64,000 nt of DNA from JAVBJN01 sp031546985 (lineage in GTDB: Bacteria > Bacteroidota > Bacteroidia > Chitinophagales > Chitinophagaceae): the NCBI GenBank assembly GCA_031546985.1, contig JAVBJN010000024.1, positions 45,321 to 109,320 on the forward strand. The letters run 5' to 3'. The notes under the pieces are model-generated. The model did not search any database. It saw nothing but the letters and a program-made list of their open reading frames with translations, and had not been told where the DNA came from. The position numbers and the translations under genes are program-made. Positions 35,348 to 43,635 of this stretch are shown here, piece after piece (position 1 is the stretch's first letter; the number at the start of each line of letters is the position of its first letter).

Positions 35348-36010
35348 TTACTCCTGTGCCAGTTGCTTAATGTCTTTTACCTCCAATACCGATTTGGGAT
35401 AGCCTTTGCGCACACTGTTGATCATGGCCTGACCCACTACCGCCATTGTGCTTGCAGCATTGGGGAATAACAAACGCAGCAATGGATATAAACTACCCAG
35501 TATCTTATAGGCCGGTTTTACATTTTTTTGTCCGGGTGTAGGTTTCATAAAGCCCGGCCGGAAGTTATAAACCTTCTTAAATGGTAAGCGCAGGAGCGCG
35601 TTTTCGGTTTTGCCTTTTACCCTTGCCCACATGATTTTACCTTTTTCGGAACTGTCGGTAGAAGCGCCGGAGATATGGCAGAACACCATTTGTGGGTTAA
35701 TTTCCAGTAGTTTTTGGGCAAAATGAAGGGTGGTGTCGTAGGTAATATAAGTGTAGTCTTTTTCACTTACGCCGTTGGAGCTGATGCCCGCACAATAAAA
35801 ACAGGCATCGTAGCCGGTAAGCTGGTCTGCAATGCCATCCAGGTGAAAGAAGTCGGGCACAATGCACTCCTTCAGTTTAGGATGCTGTGCAGCCGATGGT
35901 CTGCGGCTAATGCTAAGTACCTGCGATACTTCGGGATGGTTCAGGCATTCGATCAGCACGCCTTCGCCTACCAGTCCGGTGGCACCTGTAAGGATTATTT
36001 TTAGGCTCAT
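35348..36010 (-). CDS. NAD(P)H-binding atypical SDR
   Basis: The 220 residues begin KIILTGATGLVGEGVLIECL, a Rossmann T-G-A-T-G-x-x-G motif, followed by SRRPSAAQHPKL and DACFYCAGISSNGVSEKDYT. VKGKTENALLRLPFKKVYNF gives the K-x-x-x-E signature of NmrA/HTATIP2-like proteins rather than the Y-x-x-x-K of classical SDRs. Enzyme or redox sensor; substrate unknown. Confidence 0.8.
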   Translation of the reverse strand: MSLKIILTGATGLVGEGVLIECLNHPEVSQVLSISRRPSAAQHPKLKECIVPDFFHLDGIADQLTGYDACFYCAGISSNGVSEKDYTYITYDTTLHFAQKLLEINPQMVFCHISGASTDSSEKGKIMWARVKGKTENALLRLPFKKVYNFRPGFMKPTPGQKNVKPAYKILGSLYPLLRLLFPNAASTMAVVGQAMINSVRKGYPKSVLEVKDIKQLAQE

Positions 36011-36098
36011 AAAAATCTGGCTTGGTTGGTTTAAGCTATAAGCTACGTAAAATTGGCAAGACGCAATCGATGCTGGCCAGGATAATGCGTATTAAAAA

Positions 36099-36572
36099 CT
36101 AATCCTGCGCCGGTTGAATGATCTTTTTAACCAGCACTATCTGCCCCAGGTGGTAATGCATATGCTCTATAATGCCGGTGAGGTTCCTGTAGTAATTACC
36201 GTATTTCTCATCTGTAAAATTTTGCAGCAGCAGGCTATCGGGCAGGGCTTCAATTAATGTTGCAAATGTTTCGGCTTCGGCCCAAATCCTGTTCAGAAGC
36301 TCGTCCCAATCTTGCTGCGATTGAATGGGCGGATGGTCAAAGCTCAGTTTATCGCTGGCCTGGAGCGGCTCGCCCTGCAGCACCTTCAACACCGCGCTTA
36401 CATAATAATTAACATGGTACACCAGTGTGGCAATGGTATTGAAATCGTATACCTGCGTAGTCGCTTGCTGCCAGGTTACACCGGTCAGGTTGTCTTTCAG
36501 GTTAGAGGTAGTCCAGTTGCCACCGAAATGCACATCCCGCAAATGTTTGGCTATTTGTTGGGTTATTGACAT
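36099..36572 (-). CDS. DinB-like four-helix protein
   Basis: The start is ATG 36572 (MSITQQIAKHLRDVHFGGNW), giving 157 residues. Three His typical of the DinB/YfiT metal site are at TLVYHVNYYV and EHMHYHLGQIVLV. DinB-fold proteins in Bacteroidota include thiol transferases dependent on bacillithiol; catalytic proof is lacking. The ATG 48 bases upstream is not needed for the fold. Confidence 0.8.
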   Translation of the reverse strand: MSITQQIAKHLRDVHFGGNWTTSNLKDNLTGVTWQQATTQVYDFNTIATLVYHVNYYVSAVLKVLQGEPLQASDKLSFDHPPIQSQQDWDELLNRIWAEAETFATLIEALPDSLLLQNFTDEKYGNYYRNLTGIIEHMHYHLGQIVLVKKIIQPAQD

Positions 36573-36671
36573 ATGCCTGCGATTAAAAATGGTTGAATTG
36601 AAGGATTGAAAATAATACATTTTAATTTTTCTGTCGTAAAATGCCTTTGCAATTGTCGCATACAGATAGCC

Positions 36672-36699
36672 TTGTAATACACAATACGCCTTAAGTTTG
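36672..36699 (+). promoter_or_regulatory. Promoter of RibD-like gene
   Basis: TTG (36672-36674), 17 bases, then TAAGTTTG (36692-36699), 22 bases before the ATG. Confidence 0.55.
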
Positions 36700-36720
36700 C
36701 AGTACTAAATAACAGAAGCA

Positions 36721-37296
36721 ATGAGAAAGTTAAAGCTACAGGTACAGATGACCATTGACGGGTATATTGCCGGCCCTAACGGCGAAATGGATTGGATGTC
36801 GCAAAACTGGGATGATGACCTGAAAGATTATGTTACAGCCCTAACCGAGCATGTAGATGGTATTTTGCTGGGCCGCAAACTGGCCGAAGGCTTTATTCCT
36901 TACTGGGCTTCGGTAGCTGCCGATGAAAACAACGCCGAGGTGTGGGCAGGTAAAAAATTTACAGATACACCTAAAGTGGTGTTCTCTAAAACACTGGAAC
37001 AATCTGCCTGGGCCAATACTGCGCTCGCCAAAGGCGATATTGCAGCAGAAGTAAATAAGCTAAAAGCCCAGGAAGGCAAAGACCTTATCGCTTATGGAGG
37101 CGCCACTTTTGTTTCCTCGCTTATCGAACATGGCCTCATCGACGAATTTCATTTGTTTATAAACCCAGCTGCAATTGGGAGCGGACTAGCCATTTTTAAT
37201 GCACAAACCGGCCGGCAAAACCTGAAATTGGTAAAAGCCACACCGTTTGATTGTGGTATTGTAGTGATGCACTATGAAAAACGCCAGGAAGCGTAA
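36721..37296 (+). CDS. RibD C-terminal / dihydrofolate reductase-like protein
   Basis: The 191-residue protein opens KLKLQVQMTIDGYIAGPNGE and contains HVDGILLGRKLAEGFIPYW, PKVVFSKTL, YGGATFVSSLIEHGLIDEFH and INPAAIGSGLAIF, the pattern of YwjB/RibD-C stand-alone reductases. Fold and NADPH binding resemble dihydrofolate reductase; the true substrate of such proteins is unknown. It has its own promoter and terminator. Confidence 0.85.
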   Translation: MRKLKLQVQMTIDGYIAGPNGEMDWMSQNWDDDLKDYVTALTEHVDGILLGRKLAEGFIPYWASVAADENNAEVWAGKKFTDTPKVVFSKTLEQSAWANTALAKGDIAAEVNKLKAQEGKDLIAYGGATFVSSLIEHGLIDEFHLFINPAAIGSGLAIFNAQTGRQNLKLVKATPFDCGIVVMHYEKRQEA

Positions 37297-37322
37297 AATA
37301 CTTATTGTATATTAAAAGATAG

Positions 37323-37349
37323 AAAGGGCTGCCTATGGGCGGCCCTTTT
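37323..37349 (+). terminator. Rho-independent terminator
   Basis: AAAGGGC and GCCC form the outer stem with TTTT after it; inner GCC/GGC pairs add to the stem around TATG. Confidence 0.7.
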
Positions 37350-37368
37350 GCGTGCAACCTAAACTGTG

Positions 37369-37396
37369 TTGCGAAATACATTTATCTGTATATTTG
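37369..37396 (+). promoter_or_regulatory. Promoter of the MarR-MFS operon
   Basis: TTG (37369-37371), 17 bases, then TATATTTG (37389-37396), 31 bases before the MarR ATG. The match to TTG-TAnnTTTG is close to ideal. Confidence 0.55.
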
Positions 37397-37427
37397 TAAG
37401 GTAAACTAACAAGTTTTACTTCATAAT

Positions 37428-37859
37428 ATGGATACCGTTTCATTAACCTTATCGCTGCGTACTGCTATTGCTTCGCTGCACAAAACACTGCGTAAGCAAA
37501 TGGCGCAAACCACGGTGTATTCTATGACAGAGCTGGAAACCATTGGCCTGATTGCGCGCCATACCACCATACTACCTACAGAACTGGCCTCGCTTACCCG
37601 TATCACCACGCAATCGATGTCGCAGATTCTTAAGAAGATAGAAGGGCAGGGTATTATAACCCGCACACCTTCGGAAGAAGACCGGCGAAAAGTGTATGTA
37701 TCGCTCACCAGCCAGGGGAAGAAACTGGTGAAAGATGCGCAATACCATAAAGACCAGTACCTGCACGAACTGATAGACCAAACCTTAACCAGCAAGGAAA
37801 AGGACATACTGGCCAAAGCCATGCCGGTATTAACCAAACTCGCCACCGCAAAACAATAA
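37428..37859 (+). CDS. MarR-family regulator
   Basis: The 143-residue protein has a winged helix: YSMTELETIGLIARHTTILP, ELASLTRITTQSMSQILKKI, EGQGIITRTPSEEDRRKVYV (the D-x-R wing) and SLTSQGKKLVKDAQ. MarR repressors usually control a linked transporter; here the MFS gene follows 44 bases downstream on the same strand. It probably regulates itself and the transporter in response to a toxic ligand. Confidence 0.9.
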   Translation: MDTVSLTLSLRTAIASLHKTLRKQMAQTTVYSMTELETIGLIARHTTILPTELASLTRITTQSMSQILKKIEGQGIITRTPSEEDRRKVYVSLTSQGKKLVKDAQYHKDQYLHELIDQTLTSKEKDILAKAMPVLTKLATAKQ

Positions 37860-37903
37860 CCGTATATGGCTTGCATAACCACAAACAGAGCGGACAATAA
37901 CAC

Positions 37904-39163
37904 ATGAACCTGGATATAAGAAACACCTTCAGAGCTTTTAAAAGCCGCAATTATACCTTGTTCTTCAGCGGGCAGCTGATCTCCCGTATCGGTATGTGGA
38001 TGCAGCGCACGGCGGTGATCTGGGTGGTTTACACCATGACCCAATCTGCCTTTATGATCGGGGTTACCATTTTTGCGGAGCAGTTTCCTTCTTTTCTGTT
38101 TTCGCCATTGGGTGGCATAGTGGCCGACCGCTACAACCGTTATAAGGTGTTAATGATTACCCAAATCGTTTCGGCGCTGCAGGCCATTGCACTTACGGTG
38201 TTGTTCTTTGCCAACTACCACCAGGTTTGGATTATTCTATCGTTAAGCGTGTTGCTCGGCATAGCCAATGCTTTTGATGTGCCTGCCCGGCAGCCTATGG
38301 TAAATGACATCGTTAAGGATAAGAACGATTTACCGAACGCCATTGCTATGAACTCATCGCTCAACAACCTGGCCCGGCTCATAGGTCCGGCATTGTCGGG
38401 GTTTGTGCTGGCTAAATATGGCGCGGGTAACTGTTTTGCGGCTAATGCGGTGAGTTTTGTAGCGGTTATCATTTCTCTCATGCTCATGACTTTTCCTGCC
38501 TATGTTCCTAAAACGGAGAAGAAAAAATTCTCTTCCGATCTCACCGATGGGCTAAACTACATGAAACAGACGCCGGAGATAGGCATGACCATATTGCTGC
38601 TTACCGTGCTTTGTTCGTTGGTGGTGCCTTACAATACGTTGCTGCCGGTGTATGCAAAGGAAATATTTAAGGGCGATGCGGCTACCTTTGGCTACATCAA
38701 TGCTTTTATTGGCGTGGGTGCGGTTATGAGCACCGTTTACCTGGCTGCATTAAAACCACAACTGAACCTTAAGCGAAGATTGTTTGTCTGTATTATCATG
38801 CTGGGCGTAGGTCTTATCGCGTTTTCGCATGTCGGTTATTTTCCTTTATCCATGCTGCTGGCGGTGGTTTGCGGCTTTGGCACCATGCTTATATTGCCGG
38901 TATGCAATACCATTATACAAATTGCATCGGCGCCTGAAATGCGGGGCAGGGTTATTAGCTTTTTCGCCATGTCGGCCTTTGGTACATTGCCACTCGGTAG
39001 TTTGTTTATTGGGTGGATCTCCAAATGGCTCGGCGCTCCCAATACCATTCTCTGCCAGGGTATTTTAGCCATCGTTATCGCATTGGTTTTCTCCGGATTT
39101 CTTTGGAAAAGCGGACGAAAAACAACTCCTGTCAATAGTTTACCCGGATTACAAAACGATTAA
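37904..39163 (+). CDS. MFS transporter (EntS-like)
   Basis: The 419 residues give 11-12 membrane helices. FSGQLISRIGMWMQRTAVIW and PLGGIVADRYNRYKVLMITQ are the family-specific N-terminal and loop 2-3 motifs (G-x-x-x-D-R-x-x-R). The subgroup is the MFS_3/EntS type, drug or siderophore exporters powered by protons. It is in an operon with MarR and an isochorismatase-fold protein 16 bases after it, so an efflux and detoxification role is likely. Confidence 0.85.
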   Translation: MNLDIRNTFRAFKSRNYTLFFSGQLISRIGMWMQRTAVIWVVYTMTQSAFMIGVTIFAEQFPSFLFSPLGGIVADRYNRYKVLMITQIVSALQAIALTVLFFANYHQVWIILSLSVLLGIANAFDVPARQPMVNDIVKDKNDLPNAIAMNSSLNNLARLIGPALSGFVLAKYGAGNCFAANAVSFVAVIISLMLMTFPAYVPKTEKKKFSSDLTDGLNYMKQTPEIGMTILLLTVLCSLVVPYNTLLPVYAKEIFKGDAATFGYINAFIGVGAVMSTVYLAALKPQLNLKRRLFVCIIMLGVGLIAFSHVGYFPLSMLLAVVCGFGTMLILPVCNTIIQIASAPEMRGRVISFFAMSAFGTLPLGSLFIGWISKWLGAPNTILCQGILAIVIALVFSGFLWKSGRKTTPVNSLPGLQND

Positions 39164-39179
39164 TCTTAAAACCGATCAA

Positions 39180-39731
39180 ATGGAACAAAAAACAGCATTA
39201 CTGGTTATGGACATGCAGGAGGGTATACTGCACAACCTGCCCACCGCATCAGCATTTATTCCGGTTGTGGCCAGGGCCATAAGCCACGCCCGCGAAAAAG
39301 GTATTCCCGTTTGGTATGTAACCTTAACTTTCAGAGACGGAATGCCGGAAATAAACCCGCAGAACAAAATGCTTGCAGCATTTAAGCAACAAATAGCGCA
39401 TGTTAAAATGGAAGACTTTGCGAAGATACATGACGCACTTGCACCGCAGGCCAATGATATTTTGATTACCAAACGCAGGGTAAGCGCTTTTACAGGCAGC
39501 GATCTGGAAGTGCTGCTGCGGGCGCATGATATAAACCACCTGGTGCTTACCGGCATTGCAACCGGTGGCGTCGTGCTATCTACCCTGCGCGAAGCTGCCG
39601 ATAAAGACCTGGTCATTACCGTGCTTTCCGACTGCTGCGCCGACCGGGATGAAGAAGTGCACCGTGTTTTAACCACCAGGGTATTTCCACGGCAGGCAAC
39701 AGTGCTTACGCTGGAGGAATGGATGCAATAG
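39180..39731 (+). CDS. Isochorismatase-fold hydrolase lacking the usual Cys
   Basis: The 183-residue protein has the family's Asp (LLVMDMQEG, D11) and Lys (LITKRRVSAF, K98), then TGIATGGVVLSTLREAADKD. In cysteine hydrolases the motif is T-x-x-C; here the position reads Val131. The same G-G-V-V variation occurs in a subgroup usually annotated as cysteine hydrolase, and PhzD-type isochorismatases also lack the Cys. So the reaction, if any, does not use a thiol nucleophile. It is third in the MarR-MFS set. Confidence 0.8.
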   Translation: MEQKTALLVMDMQEGILHNLPTASAFIPVVARAISHAREKGIPVWYVTLTFRDGMPEINPQNKMLAAFKQQIAHVKMEDFAKIHDALAPQANDILITKRRVSAFTGSDLEVLLRAHDINHLVLTGIATGGVVLSTLREAADKDLVITVLSDCCADRDEEVHRVLTTRVFPRQATVLTLEEWMQ

Positions 39732-39753
39732 CAATCGGAGGAGAAGATGTGCC

Positions 39754-39784
39754 TTTGCCAAATTTGCGCTATGCCTTAACTTTA
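39754..39784 (+). promoter_or_regulatory. Candidate promoter of GNAT gene
   Basis: TTTG (39754-39757), 19 bases, then TAACTTTA (39777-39784), one mismatch from TAnnTTTG, 20 bases before the ATG. Confidence 0.35.
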
Positions 39785-39804
39785 GGGAAGGAAAATGACC
39801 ACCC

Positions 39805-40347
39805 ATGCCGGAGCCTAATTTCGACCCCTTTCCAATCCTGGTGACCGACCGCTTGGTGCTGAGGCAGCTCGAAACAACCGATGATGCCGCTATTTTTATG
39901 CACCGGAACGATGATATGGTGAATACTTACCTGGACGATTTCAGGCATGTCACCATTGAACAAACACGGGCATTTATCGACAGGGTGCAAAAGGAAATCG
40001 CTACTGGTAAAACGATACTTTGGGTTATTACCGAAAAGGGCAGCGATGCCTTTATAGGCACCATTTGTTTCTGGAATATCTCACAAGCCGGAGATAAAGC
40101 AGAAACCGGCTACACGCTTGATTCCCGGTTTCACAGAATGGGCTATATGCACGAAGCGCTGGTAAGGATTATCGACTATGGGTTTAATACCATGCATTTA
40201 AACACCATCGAAGCCTATACCCATGAGCATAACAACCATTCTATTCAACTGCTGTTAAGAAACCATTTTAAGCAGGGCACGCCTCAGAAGCCTGTCGCAA
40301 ACAATAGAGTTTTTTTCTACCTTACCAATGAAATACCTAAGAAGTGA
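39805..40347 (+). CDS. RimJ/RimL-type GNAT acetyltransferase
   Basis: The 180-residue product starts LVTDRLVLRQLETTDDAAIF, the RimJ/RimL N-terminal motif, and has GTICFWNISQAGDKAETGYT followed by HRMGYMHEALVRIIDYGF, a slightly altered acetyl-CoA loop (R-x-G-Y-M), and NTIEAYTHEHNNHSIQLLLR. It likely acetylates a protein N-terminus or a small amine. Monocistronic. Confidence 0.9.
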   Translation: MPEPNFDPFPILVTDRLVLRQLETTDDAAIFMHRNDDMVNTYLDDFRHVTIEQTRAFIDRVQKEIATGKTILWVITEKGSDAFIGTICFWNISQAGDKAETGYTLDSRFHRMGYMHEALVRIIDYGFNTMHLNTIEAYTHEHNNHSIQLLLRNHFKQGTPQKPVANNRVFFYLTNEIPKK

Positions 40348-40714
40348 GAAGAACGATTTTACTACTCTTACCGGATTGGTAGATGCATCAACACTAGATG
40401 GGTAACCTCACCAACGGAAATTACGAGATAATACAAGCCGCCATCAATGACTATGAACAAAGAATGGTTGTTGATGCAGCAGCGCAATTAGAATCCAGCA
40501 AGAACGAAATAGACATGCGGGATCCTGCGTTTTCTTTTCAGCAGTTTATTGGTGGATAGGCTTCTAGGAATAAATAATCCGCTTAGTGATCATAAAGCGA
40601 GATCCTTAAAAAGTAGTTTCGGCCTAAATCAATGATTCCAGCCAGTCATTTAAATGCAATGACATAGGAAATTTTCTGCGAAAAGGCGCTTCAAAATGGA
40701 CTTAATTTTCCAAG
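40348..40714. other. 367-bp region left of the GIY-YIG-like gene
   Basis: It holds the 53-codon ORF at 40398-40559. The rest shows no gene, palindrome or repeat that I can support. Confidence 0.4.
40398..40559 (+). CDS. Possible 53-residue protein
   Basis: This ORF begins MGNLTNGNYEIIQAAINDYE and ends RDPAFSFQQFIGG. The composition is protein-like and helical at the start. A TAG codon lies immediately upstream of the ATG, so it cannot be extended in frame. No promoter or family is recognised. It could be a true small gene or a remnant of a longer one lost near the tRNA-linked region. Confidence 0.35.
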   Translation: MGNLTNGNYEIIQAAINDYEQRMVVDAAAQLESSKNEIDMRDPAFSFQQFIGG

Positions 40715-41275
40715 TCATGAAGGTTTCAGTGCTCTTGGCCCACTTAGTCCCATAGACTTAGAAAACGATTTTTCGTCTTCTCTAGTACGTCCTGGTACTT
40801 GGTCGATCACATTGCTAATAGTCCATTTTCTACCTACAGTCTTATGAATGTTTTTGATCTCAGGGTTGATCATAATAGCAGATTGTATTAAATAAGTTTC
40901 AAGCTCATCAATAGCAGATTCATTTGTTTTACCTTTTTGCTTTGGATGTACAACAAAATATATAACAGGCTTAGAGCTAGGGCTTGCATGAAGAGCCTCA
41001 TTAAATTTGGTCAGTTTATGACTAGTAAACACCTCCTGAGAGAAGCTCTTACAGGCCTTGCCAATATAATATGGAATAACTTTTCCTCTGTACTTTAAGC
41101 AAAAAACGTAACATCCTCTCTCTTTGGCCAAGCTTTTATCGATTTCTAACCAGAACTCTTTAGCATCAGCTACAGAAATATGTTTACTACGTTTTTCGTT
41201 TTCTTTGTATGGTATGGAGATCGGTCCATGTACTTTAAACTTAATCACACCAATATTTTGAACAAATAAAGGCAA
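40715..41275 (-). CDS. GIY-YIG-like nuclease-domain protein
   Basis: The frame is open back to 41332, but the sequence there is the tRNA terminator hairpin and no ATG is present. The TTG at 41275 gives MPLFVQNIGVIKFKVHGP, the most likely start (186 residues); a GTG at 41248 is possible. Residues GCYVFCLKYRGKVIPYYIGK contain the GIY-YIG core (here C-Y-V ... Y-I-G), and LETYLIQSAIMINPEIKN resembles the later Glu-containing helix. Lower GC than neighbours and position next to tRNA-Arg suggest acquisition by transfer. Function unknown; a nuclease role is inferred. Confidence 0.6.
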   Translation of the reverse strand: MPLFVQNIGVIKFKVHGPISIPYKENEKRSKHISVADAKEFWLEIDKSLAKERGCYVFCLKYRGKVIPYYIGKACKSFSQEVFTSHKLTKFNEALHASPSSKPVIYFVVHPKQKGKTNESAIDELETYLIQSAIMINPEIKNIHKTVGRKWTISNVIDQVPGRTREDEKSFSKSMGLSGPRALKPS

Positions 41276-41319
41276 TTTTTCTGATAAATTTATTTCATAT
41301 AAATAGGGGGATAAACAAC

Positions 41320-41344
41320 AAAACCCGCTCAATGAGCGGGTTTT
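41320..41344 (-). terminator. Terminator of tRNA-Arg
   Basis: AAAACCCGCTC and GAGCGGGTTTT are separated by three bases, 10 bases beyond the 3' end of the tRNA. The symmetry allows function on both strands. Confidence 0.8.
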
Positions 41345-41354
41345 GACTTACTTG

Positions 41355-41428
41355 TGATCCGGATTGGATTCGAACCAATGGCCTACAGCTTAGAAGGCTG
41401 TTGCTCTATCCAGCTGAGCTACCGGACC
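41355..41428 (-). tRNA. tRNA-Arg (anticodon TCT)
   Basis: Minus-strand sequence folds as a 74-nt tRNA: acceptor GGTCCGG with CCGGATC (one G-T pair) and discriminator A, D arm AGCTCAGCTGGATAGAGC, anticodon stem ACAGC/GCTGT around CTTCTAA with anticodon TCT, and T arm ATTGGTTCGAATCCAAT. CCA is not encoded. It reads AGA codons. The 3' side abuts a low-GC accessory-type gene, so this could be an integration site. Confidence 0.95.
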
Positions 41429-41480
41429 AACTTTTCAGGGATGCAAAATTAATGCTTTTCCTGAAACTTCAAAGCCTTTT

Positions 41481-41996
41481 TTATGCAGAGGCTAAATTAA
41501 TTCTTTTGGCTAACCAACTGTCTTTCAAGGCTATCAACCACGAATCCATCAGTTCGCCTTTGGTTTGCACCATATTATTGAACAATTGGGTATCGGCAGT
41601 GAGAAAACCTTTGTCAAGTGCGTATTGAACCTGGTGCAGCGGCAGCATTTCGGCCTTGTCTTTTACCAGGAAGGTGAGGGTAAGGCGGTCGAACAGGTTA
41701 ATGCTGTACTGGCGCTCCAGGCTCTTAATGATGCGTACCGAACTATCGGTGCTGCAACCGCTTACTTTAATATCGGTTTCATCGGCCATGAGCACGATAA
41801 ACTGGTGAAACAACACTTCGCCCCAGCCTTTAACCGGTGCGCCATGCGCATTCCACTGGGTAGCAAAATGTGACAGTTGTTCGTTGATCTCCAATACTTC
41901 TTTATCGCTGAAAGGACGGTTGCTCTGGTAAATCCAAACCCGGCTTTCGTCGGTGAAATCCTGGGGTATAATATCTTTTAGGGTTTGTGTGTTCAT
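41481..41996 (-). CDS. Conserved Bacteroidota protein, often called ABC transporter ATPase
   Basis: The 171 residues (TLKDIIPQDFTDESRVWIYQ, FSDKEVLEINEQLSHFATQW, HGAPVKGWGEVLFHQFIVLM) match a family conserved across Bacteroidota that databases often name as ABC transporter ATPase. No Walker A, Walker B or signature motif is present, so the name is not supported. Cytoplasmic and of unknown function. Confidence 0.75.
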   Translation of the reverse strand: MNTQTLKDIIPQDFTDESRVWIYQSNRPFSDKEVLEINEQLSHFATQWNAHGAPVKGWGEVLFHQFIVLMADETDIKVSGCSTDSSVRIIKSLERQYSINLFDRLTLTFLVKDKAEMLPLHQVQYALDKGFLTADTQLFNNMVQTKGELMDSWLIALKDSWLAKRINLASA

Positions 41997-42041
41997 ACTG
42001 TAAATGTCGGAATAATGCTGGAAATGAGCAATTTGGATTGT

Positions 42042-42635
42042 CTATACCCCTTTGTTGTGAACGAATTGTTCTATCGCCGTTACCAGATCTTTGTATGTAC
42101 GCTGGTTGAGCGCCAGGTTTAAACCACGGCCCGAAAAATGGCTGTTTACGAGGATGCGGTTATTGTCGGCAATTAAAATCACCACTTCACGCTCTTCAGA
42201 ACCTTTTTTGATGGGCAGGCTCACTACATACTGCACTTTGGCGGTTTCGGGATGGTCGAGCACCATAATGCCCCTTTCCGAAAAGAAACGACGGATGAGC
42301 TGTACCTGCTGCAATTCATCGCCTGGTGTTGCAATGGCGGTAAACACCAGCGATTTGCGGTACTGGTAAATAGCGGCTACCCAGGCCAGGATTGAAATAC
42401 CCACACTAATCCAGATAAACAGGTTGATCAGCGGTGCCAATGGTGTATCGCCCAGGGTAAGGCTCAGCGCAACCGGCACGATAAACAGGATTACCGTAAT
42501 GCCCAGCAGGAGTGGAAAAATAATCCGCCACCTGAAAGGGTAGCGGAGATTTTGTTTGATGAAGGGCACGTCCTCCACCATATGTTTTGGCCAGGTCGTT
42601 TTATGCTTGCCTTTGCCTAATAATTTATCAAACAT
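42042..42635 (-). CDS. Membrane protein with two helices, unknown
   Basis: The 197-residue protein has a short cytoplasmic N-terminus, two hydrophobic helices (IIFPLLLGITVILFIVPVAL and PLINLFIWISVGISILAWVA) and a C-terminal cytoplasmic domain (LQQVQLIRRFFSERGIMVLD, VVILIADNNRILVNSHFSGR). The family is not recognised. It precedes a hairpin repeat copy and the HdrB-like gene. Confidence 0.6.
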   Translation of the reverse strand: MFDKLLGKGKHKTTWPKHMVEDVPFIKQNLRYPFRWRIIFPLLLGITVILFIVPVALSLTLGDTPLAPLINLFIWISVGISILAWVAAIYQYRKSLVFTAIATPGDELQQVQLIRRFFSERGIMVLDHPETAKVQYVVSLPIKKGSEEREVVILIADNNRILVNSHFSGRGLNLALNQRTYKDLVTAIEQFVHNKGV

Positions 42636-42694
42636 TGAACCTGTTTATTACTTTCAATTTATGAGGGTTACATGGCTCTTCAGTCGTCTTCTTG

Positions 42695-42748
42695 TTACTT
42701 TTTTGCGAAAAAAATAACCCCAAAAACCGCCCGAAAACGGTTACACCC
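42695..42748. repeat. Dispersed intergenic repeat, copy B
   Basis: TTACTTTTTTGCGAAAAAAA then TAACCCC and AAAAACCGCCCGAAAACGG. It aligns base for base with 26442-26497 apart from a few differences and lacks the second hairpin. It lies in the 165-bp gap between 42635 and 42801. Confidence 0.65.
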
Positions 42749-42800
42749 GTGATGGAGCCGTAGTACAACTGTGACTTCAGTCAGCAAGACCAGATAGGGC

Positions 42801-43580
42801 TTAAGCCATTGATTGCACTACCAGTTCGGCAATGTCGAGCACCTGCACACTATCTTCTTTCTCTTTGCTTTTTACACCATCGGTGAGCATGGTCATGCAA
42901 AAAGGGCAGTTGGCAGCAATAACCTGCGCACCGGTATCGAGCGCTTCGTTGGTGCGCTCCAGGTTTACACGGGTATCGCCTTTTTCCTCTTCCTTAAACA
43001 TCTGCGCGCCACCGGCACCACAGCATAGGCCATTGGTACGGCAACGTTTCATTTCTACCAGCTCGGCATCCAGCAGTTCCAGCACCTGGCGTGGCGCTTC
43101 ATAAATATTATTGGCGCGGCCCAGGTAGCAGCTGTCGTGGTAAGTGATTTTACGGCCTTTGAAAGCGCCGTCTTCCTTCATTCTTACCTTGCCTTCGTTA
43201 ATCAGCTGTTGCAGGTAAGTAGCGTGGTGAATCACTTCGTAATCGCCCCCCAGCGGCTTGTACTCATTTTTCAATGTATTGAAGCAGTGGGGGCAGGTGG
43301 TTACGATTTTTTTAACGCCGTACATGTTCAGCAGCTGAATATTATTGTACGCCATCATCTGAAACAGAAACTCGTTGCCCGCACGGCGTGCAGGATCTCC
43401 GGTACACATTTCCTCTTTGCCCAAAATAGCAAAGGACACACCTACTTTATGGAGAATTTCTACAAATGCTTTGGTTATTTTTTGCGCGCGCTGGTCAAAA
43501 CTTCCGGCACATCCTATCCAGAATAATACTTCTGGCTGTGTTCCTTCGGCCATGTATTCGGCCATTGTTTTTATTTGCAT
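42801..43580 (-). CDS. HdrB/LutA-like iron-sulfur protein (CCG domain)
   Basis: The 259-residue protein has Cys-rich CCG-type elements: FWIGCAGSFDQRAQKI, VTTCPHCFNTLKNEY, CRTNGLCCGAGGAQMFK (the C-C-G motif) and AANCPFCMTMLTD. These match the heterodisulfide-reductase subunit B/GlpC/LutA group, which bind 4Fe-4S or similar clusters. With the membrane-bound HdrC-like protein at 44121 it probably forms an electron-transfer complex; in Bacteroidota the partner reaction is not known. Confidence 0.85.
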   Translation of the reverse strand: MQIKTMAEYMAEGTQPEVLFWIGCAGSFDQRAQKITKAFVEILHKVGVSFAILGKEEMCTGDPARRAGNEFLFQMMAYNNIQLLNMYGVKKIVTTCPHCFNTLKNEYKPLGGDYEVIHHATYLQQLINEGKVRMKEDGAFKGRKITYHDSCYLGRANNIYEAPRQVLELLDAELVEMKRCRTNGLCCGAGGAQMFKEEEKGDTRVNLERTNEALDTGAQVIAANCPFCMTMLTDGVKSKEKEDSVQVLDIAELVVQSMA

Positions 43581-43635
43581 TGCTTTCTTATTTTAACGTA
43601 ATCAAACACTTTGCGGTGTTACTTCTTTCTTTTAA

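Noticed and set aside
41481..41996. ABC transporter ATPase name commonly given to this family
   Set aside because: No Walker A, Walker B or signature motif is visible, so the name is not used.
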